Of a DNA stretch of 64,000 bases, positions 60,877 through 64,000 are shown in pieces (the first letter of the stretch is position 1; each line of letters opens with the position of its first letter). The position numbers and the translations under genes were made by a program. The notes below the pieces were generated by a model. That model did not search any database. It was not told where the DNA came from and saw nothing but the letters and a program-made list of their open reading frames with translations. The stretch comes from Rickettsiales bacterium (GTDB lineage Bacteria; Pseudomonadota; Alphaproteobacteria; Rickettsiales; SXRF01), in NCBI GenBank assembly GCA_021299465.1, contig JAJTHB010000005.1:109044-173043 (forward strand), written 5' to 3'.

Positions 60877-61338
60877 ATGAATCCATCACATATTGTCCAC
60901 ACCGCGCGTGGCTGGCTAGGCACGCGTTTTCATCATCAGGGACGCCTGAAAAAAACCGCAACGCATAAAGGCGGCGTAGATTGTTTGGGGTTAATCGTAG
61001 GGGTGGCTAAAGAACTTGATTTAAGGTCGCTGGATGGGCGAGAACTTGCCGACTATGATGAACAGAATTATTCACACTATCCTGACGCAGATCACTTGTT
61101 CTCCAGACTTACTGAGTTGCTTAGGCCGATTAAAAAAGAAGAAACACAGCCGGCAGATATTATTTTACTTAACATCGATTCCCATCCCCAGCATCTGGCA
61201 ATCGTGAGTGATTTTGAGGCTGGCAAGGGCATCATTCATGCGTTTGCTCCGGCACGCAGCGTGGTTGAGCATGCGCTGGATTCCTACTGGGAGCAAAAAA
61301 TAGTCAATTGTTTCAGACTGAAAGCGTACAACAACTAA
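60877..61338 (+). CDS. NlpC/P60 cell-wall peptidase (GTA gene 14-like)
   Basis: 153 residues. ARGWLGTRFHHQG near 9, the catalytic Cys in GVDCLGLIVG near 35, the His in HPQHLAIVSD near 105, and a third residue downstream form the NlpC/P60 triad. It cuts peptidoglycan cross-bridge peptides during DNA delivery. The position between DUF2163/DUF2335 and the tip protein fits GTA gene 14. Confidence 0.93.
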   Translation: MNPSHIVHTARGWLGTRFHHQGRLKKTATHKGGVDCLGLIVGVAKELDLRSLDGRELADYDEQNYSHYPDADHLFSRLTELLRPIKKEETQPADIILLNIDSHPQHLAIVSDFEAGKGIIHAFAPARSVVEHALDSYWEQKIVNCFRLKAYNN

Positions 61339-61370
61339 ATCAAATTTAAACCTAAGCTTGAGTTAATTTC

Positions 61371-64000
61371 ATGGCATCAATTATTTTGAGCGCCGCAGGT
61401 TCTGCTGTCGGCAATTTGGCCGGTCCTGTTGGCGCTTCCATTGGCGCGCGCATCGGGCAGACCATTGGTGGTATTATTGACAGGAACATCATCGCCGGAA
61501 AAAGCCAGATCAAAACGAGGGGGCCTCGCCTTGCTGATCTTGGCGTGCAAAGCTCAACCTACGGCAAGATGCTGCCCATCATCTATGGCACCTGCCGTGT
61601 TGGTGGTAATATTATTTGGTCGCGTCCTATCAAGGAAACGGCCACCACCTCCACCAGTTCCGCTGGTGCTGGTGGAAAGGGTGGTGGTGGCAGGGTGTCG
61701 CAAACGACGACGACTTATAGCTATTCGGTTTCCTTAGCGATAAGTGTCTGCGAAGGCCCTGTGGATGCTGTCTTGCGAGTTTGGGCTGATGCCAAGCAAC
61801 TTGATCTTTCAACCTACATTACACGCATCTATTTAGGGGATGAAACTCAGCTGCCAGATAGCTTGATTGTTGCTTTTGACGGGGCGGATAAAACACCCGC
61901 TTATCGCGGCCAGTGTTATGTGGTGTTTGAGGATTTCCAGCTTGCTGAATTTGGCAACCGCATCCCTAATTTCACGTTTGAAGTTAAGCGCAAACTGCTC
62001 ACGCCAGATTACAATAATGAAACGCTGGAAAACATGATCAATGGCATGGTCATGATCCCCGGCGCCGGTGAATTCGTATACGATACCCAGGTAGAGTATA
62101 AGGTGCCCGGCACCCAAACGGGATCAGGATGGGTGCAGCAGGGCAACCAGCAGGTTATCAACATGCAAAACTCAAACGGGGTTGCCAACGCGCTGCTTTC
62201 GATGGATCAACTAGAGGAGACGTGCCCTAATGTTGACTGGGTTGCTGTGGTGGTTGCATGGTTTGGCGATAACCTGAATGCGGCTACTTGTACGGTAAGG
62301 CCTGGGGTTGAATACCAGACCGGCGCGATCACCAGTCCTGATTCATGGCAGGTCGCGGGATTTAATCGCTCTAATGCACGGCAGATCACGCTTATCAATA
62401 ACTCACCTCAATATGGCGGAACGCCTGATGATGACAGCTTGGTTCGTTATGTTACTGAGCTGCGCGCGCGCGGGTATAAAATCTTGTTTTACCCGCTCAT
62501 CTTCATGGATACGACCGGAAAACCATGGCGCGGTGAGCTCACCGGAAGCGCGACGGATGTTACAAGTTTCTTTACTAAAAACGATGGGTATAACGCCTTC
62601 ATATTGCATTATGCCAATTTGCTGGCAACGCGCGTGGATGCTTTTTCCATCGGGTCAGAAATGAAAGGGCTGACAAAGGTCAGCAGTACTGTTGGTGTTT
62701 ACCCTGCGGTTAATCAGTTCGTGTCGCTGGCAGCAAGCGTAAAGTCGATCGTTGGTACGAGTGTCAAAGTGACCTATGCGGCGGATTGGTCTGAATATCA
62801 CCACACTGATGGCGGCTGGTATAATATGGACCCGCTTTGGTCATCTTCCAATATCGATATGATCGGCATTGACGCTTATTTCCCGCTCACCGATTCTCCG
62901 AGTAGTGTGTATGACATCGATCAGGTAAAGGCTGGCTGGACCTCAGGGGAGGGCTATGATTGGTATTACAGCGATCCCGCCCGAACGATCCAAACGCCTC
63001 TTGCCGCCCCTTATGCATGGAAAAATATTAGCTGGTTCTGGAATAACACGCATATCAACCCAAACAGCGTGGCTACTTCATGGGTTCCGCAATCCAAAAA
63101 GATCTGGTTTACCGAATATGGTTTCCCAAGCGTGGACTGTGCGACTAATCAACCTAATGTTTTCTTTGACCCCAATAGCGTCTCCAGTGCGCTACCTTAT
63201 TTTTCAAGAGGCCGAATAGATTTCAGGGCCCAGCGTACCGGACTTATTGCAACGGAACAGCAATGGAAAAATTCCAATATCGTCGAGCGTATGTTTGTCT
63301 GGACTTGGGACGCGAGGCCCTATCCCTACTGGCCTGATCTGCTGAATGTATGGAGTGATGGCGCGGCGTGGAAAACCGGTCATTGGGTGCAGGGTAAACT
63401 TGGTATTTCTAGTTTAAGCGCGGTCTTAAGTAACCTATGCCAGAAAGCCGGTCTTTCGCCTAATGACCTCGCGGTGAATAAACTAAGCGAACAGGTTGAA
63501 GGTTATGTCATCAACACCCAACAAACCGTTCGTGAATGTATTGAAACCCTTGCGCAGGGCTTCTTTTTTGACTCCGTGGAATCTGATGGGCTTTTACAGT
63601 TTGTTCCAAGGGGGCAGAGCTCGTCCATGAGCATCAATGAAAGCGAGCTTTTAAATCAAAATGATGAGCGAAGTGAGTCTCGCTTTAAAATAATTCGCGC
63701 TCAGGAGGTCGAGCTGCCAAGGCGTGTTAATATCGTTTACTTGAGCCGCATTGCAAGTTACCAGACCTCAACCCAGTATTCCCAGCGTGAAATCACCAGC
63801 AGCAAAGAAAACCTTACGATTGACCTGCCAATCATTTTTTCCGACCAGCTCGCAAAGAATATTGCAGATAGCAAGCTTTACACAGACTGGGTGGCGCGCC
63901 TCGAATATGAATTCAGGCTGCCGATGAAATATGCCGCGCTCAATCCTTCTGATGTGATTAATGTTCAAGTGTCCGGCGTTAATCATCGCATGCGCTTGCT
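61371..64000 (+). CDS. GTA gene 15-like tail tip / host specificity protein (partial, runs off the end)
   Basis: Starts ATG at 61371 and stays open through 64000 (about 876 codons visible). It begins MASIILSAAGSAVGNLAGPV with a Gly-rich start, and has GKMLPIIYGTCRVGGNIIWS near 64-83. A GTA TIM-barrel-like domain contains GIDAYFPL (near 500) and FTEYGFPSVDCATN, and TWDARPYPYWPDL lies near 645. The barrel carries residues like a glycoside hydrolase. The C-terminal phage-tail domain starts before the edge. It recognises or digests the recipient cell envelope. The frame was checked at several points. Confidence 0.93.
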   Translation, partial: MASIILSAAGSAVGNLAGPVGASIGARIGQTIGGIIDRNIIAGKSQIKTRGPRLADLGVQSSTYGKMLPIIYGTCRVGGNIIWSRPIKETATTSTSSAGAGGKGGGGRVSQTTTTYSYSVSLAISVCEGPVDAVLRVWADAKQLDLSTYITRIYLGDETQLPDSLIVAFDGADKTPAYRGQCYVVFEDFQLAEFGNRIPNFTFEVKRKLLTPDYNNETLENMINGMVMIPGAGEFVYDTQVEYKVPGTQTGSGWVQQGNQQVINMQNSNGVANALLSMDQLEETCPNVDWVAVVVAWFGDNLNAATCTVRPGVEYQTGAITSPDSWQVAGFNRSNARQITLINNSPQYGGTPDDDSLVRYVTELRARGYKILFYPLIFMDTTGKPWRGELTGSATDVTSFFTKNDGYNAFILHYANLLATRVDAFSIGSEMKGLTKVSSTVGVYPAVNQFVSLAASVKSIVGTSVKVTYAADWSEYHHTDGGWYNMDPLWSSSNIDMIGIDAYFPLTDSPSSVYDIDQVKAGWTSGEGYDWYYSDPARTIQTPLAAPYAWKNISWFWNNTHINPNSVATSWVPQSKKIWFTEYGFPSVDCATNQPNVFFDPNSVSSALPYFSRGRIDFRAQRTGLIATEQQWKNSNIVERMFVWTWDARPYPYWPDLLNVWSDGAAWKTGHWVQGKLGISSLSAVLSNLCQKAGLSPNDLAVNKLSEQVEGYVINTQQTVRECIETLAQGFFFDSVESDGLLQFVPRGQSSSMSINESELLNQNDERSESRFKIIRAQEVELPRRVNIVYLSRIASYQTSTQYSQREITSSKENLTIDLPIIFSDQLAKNIADSKLYTDWVARLEYEFRLPMKYAALNPSDVINVQVSGVNHRMRL

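Noticed and set aside
39997..64000. An ordinary integrated prophage
   Set aside because: No integrase, attachment repeats, repressor, replication or holin/lysis genes are visible, and the structural genes are interrupted by non-phage genes; GTA-like fits better. The right end is not seen, so this is not certain.

Overview
The window is chromosomal DNA of an alphaproteobacterium. The evidence is a CckA-type hybrid kinase, the order flgB-flgC-fliE-fliQ-fliR-flhB followed by cckA, recA next to alaS, an ornithine-lipid gene pair, several Flp and type II/IV-like pilins, and a gene-transfer-agent-like (GTA-like) head-tail cluster. Some proteins (the pseudopilins and the degenerate isocitrate dehydrogenase) remind me of Rickettsiales or Micavibrio-like lineages. 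I cannot place the genus from sequence alone.

Layout. 1-8620 (mostly minus strand): psd (cut by the window edge), a shrunken isocitrate-dehydrogenase relative, alaS, recA, a ceramidase-family membrane protein, a small exported protein, and cckA split into two overlapping frames at a run of nine A. 8748-14636: flagellar genes in two divergent blocks (flhB-fliR-fliQ-fliE-flgC-flgB leftward; csrA-flhX-fliT/flgN-like-fliO-fliP rightward). 14633-25214: housekeeping genes (nnrD, LMW phosphatase, sulfate-binding protein, ogt, two tRNAs, a pseudopilin fused to a beta-propeller, ispH, zapE, panC, pyrE, a glycosyltransferase, a PTPS/QueD enzyme, infC). 25353-35370: thrS, a 733-residue isocitrate dehydrogenase, an SdhA-type flavoprotein beside nadC, two tandem pseudopilins, a Fur-family regulator and olsB. 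olsA (35363-36196) follows. 36142-39877: a small minus-strand protein, a rod-like flagellar protein, a PAS_5 protein, a PstS-type protein and two Flp pilins.

39997-64000 is accessory. Three minus-strand unknowns precede a GTA-like structural cluster: terminase, portal, prohead protease, HK97 capsid, head-tail connector, tail tube, DUF2460, DUF2163, NlpC/P60 and the tip protein, which runs off the end. No integrase, repressor, replication or lysis gene is seen. The structural genes are repeatedly interrupted by unrelated genes. The largest insert is a 6.4-kb block of four large unknown proteins (52241-58649) where a tail tape measure gene would be expected.

Main hunt result: sites matching the PhoB Pho box (two 7-bp direct repeats like CTGTCAT, 11 bp apart) lie in front of these inserted genes and near the head of the cluster. 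The clearest is at 50131-50148, 17 of 18 bases by eye, exactly 10 bp upstream of a TATGAT -10 hexamer. This suggests that the inserted genes, and perhaps the particle, respond to phosphate starvation. The split cckA is also relevant, because phosphate and CckA are both reported to affect release of the Rhodobacter capsulatus GTA. All functions are from reading the sequence; no database search was run.
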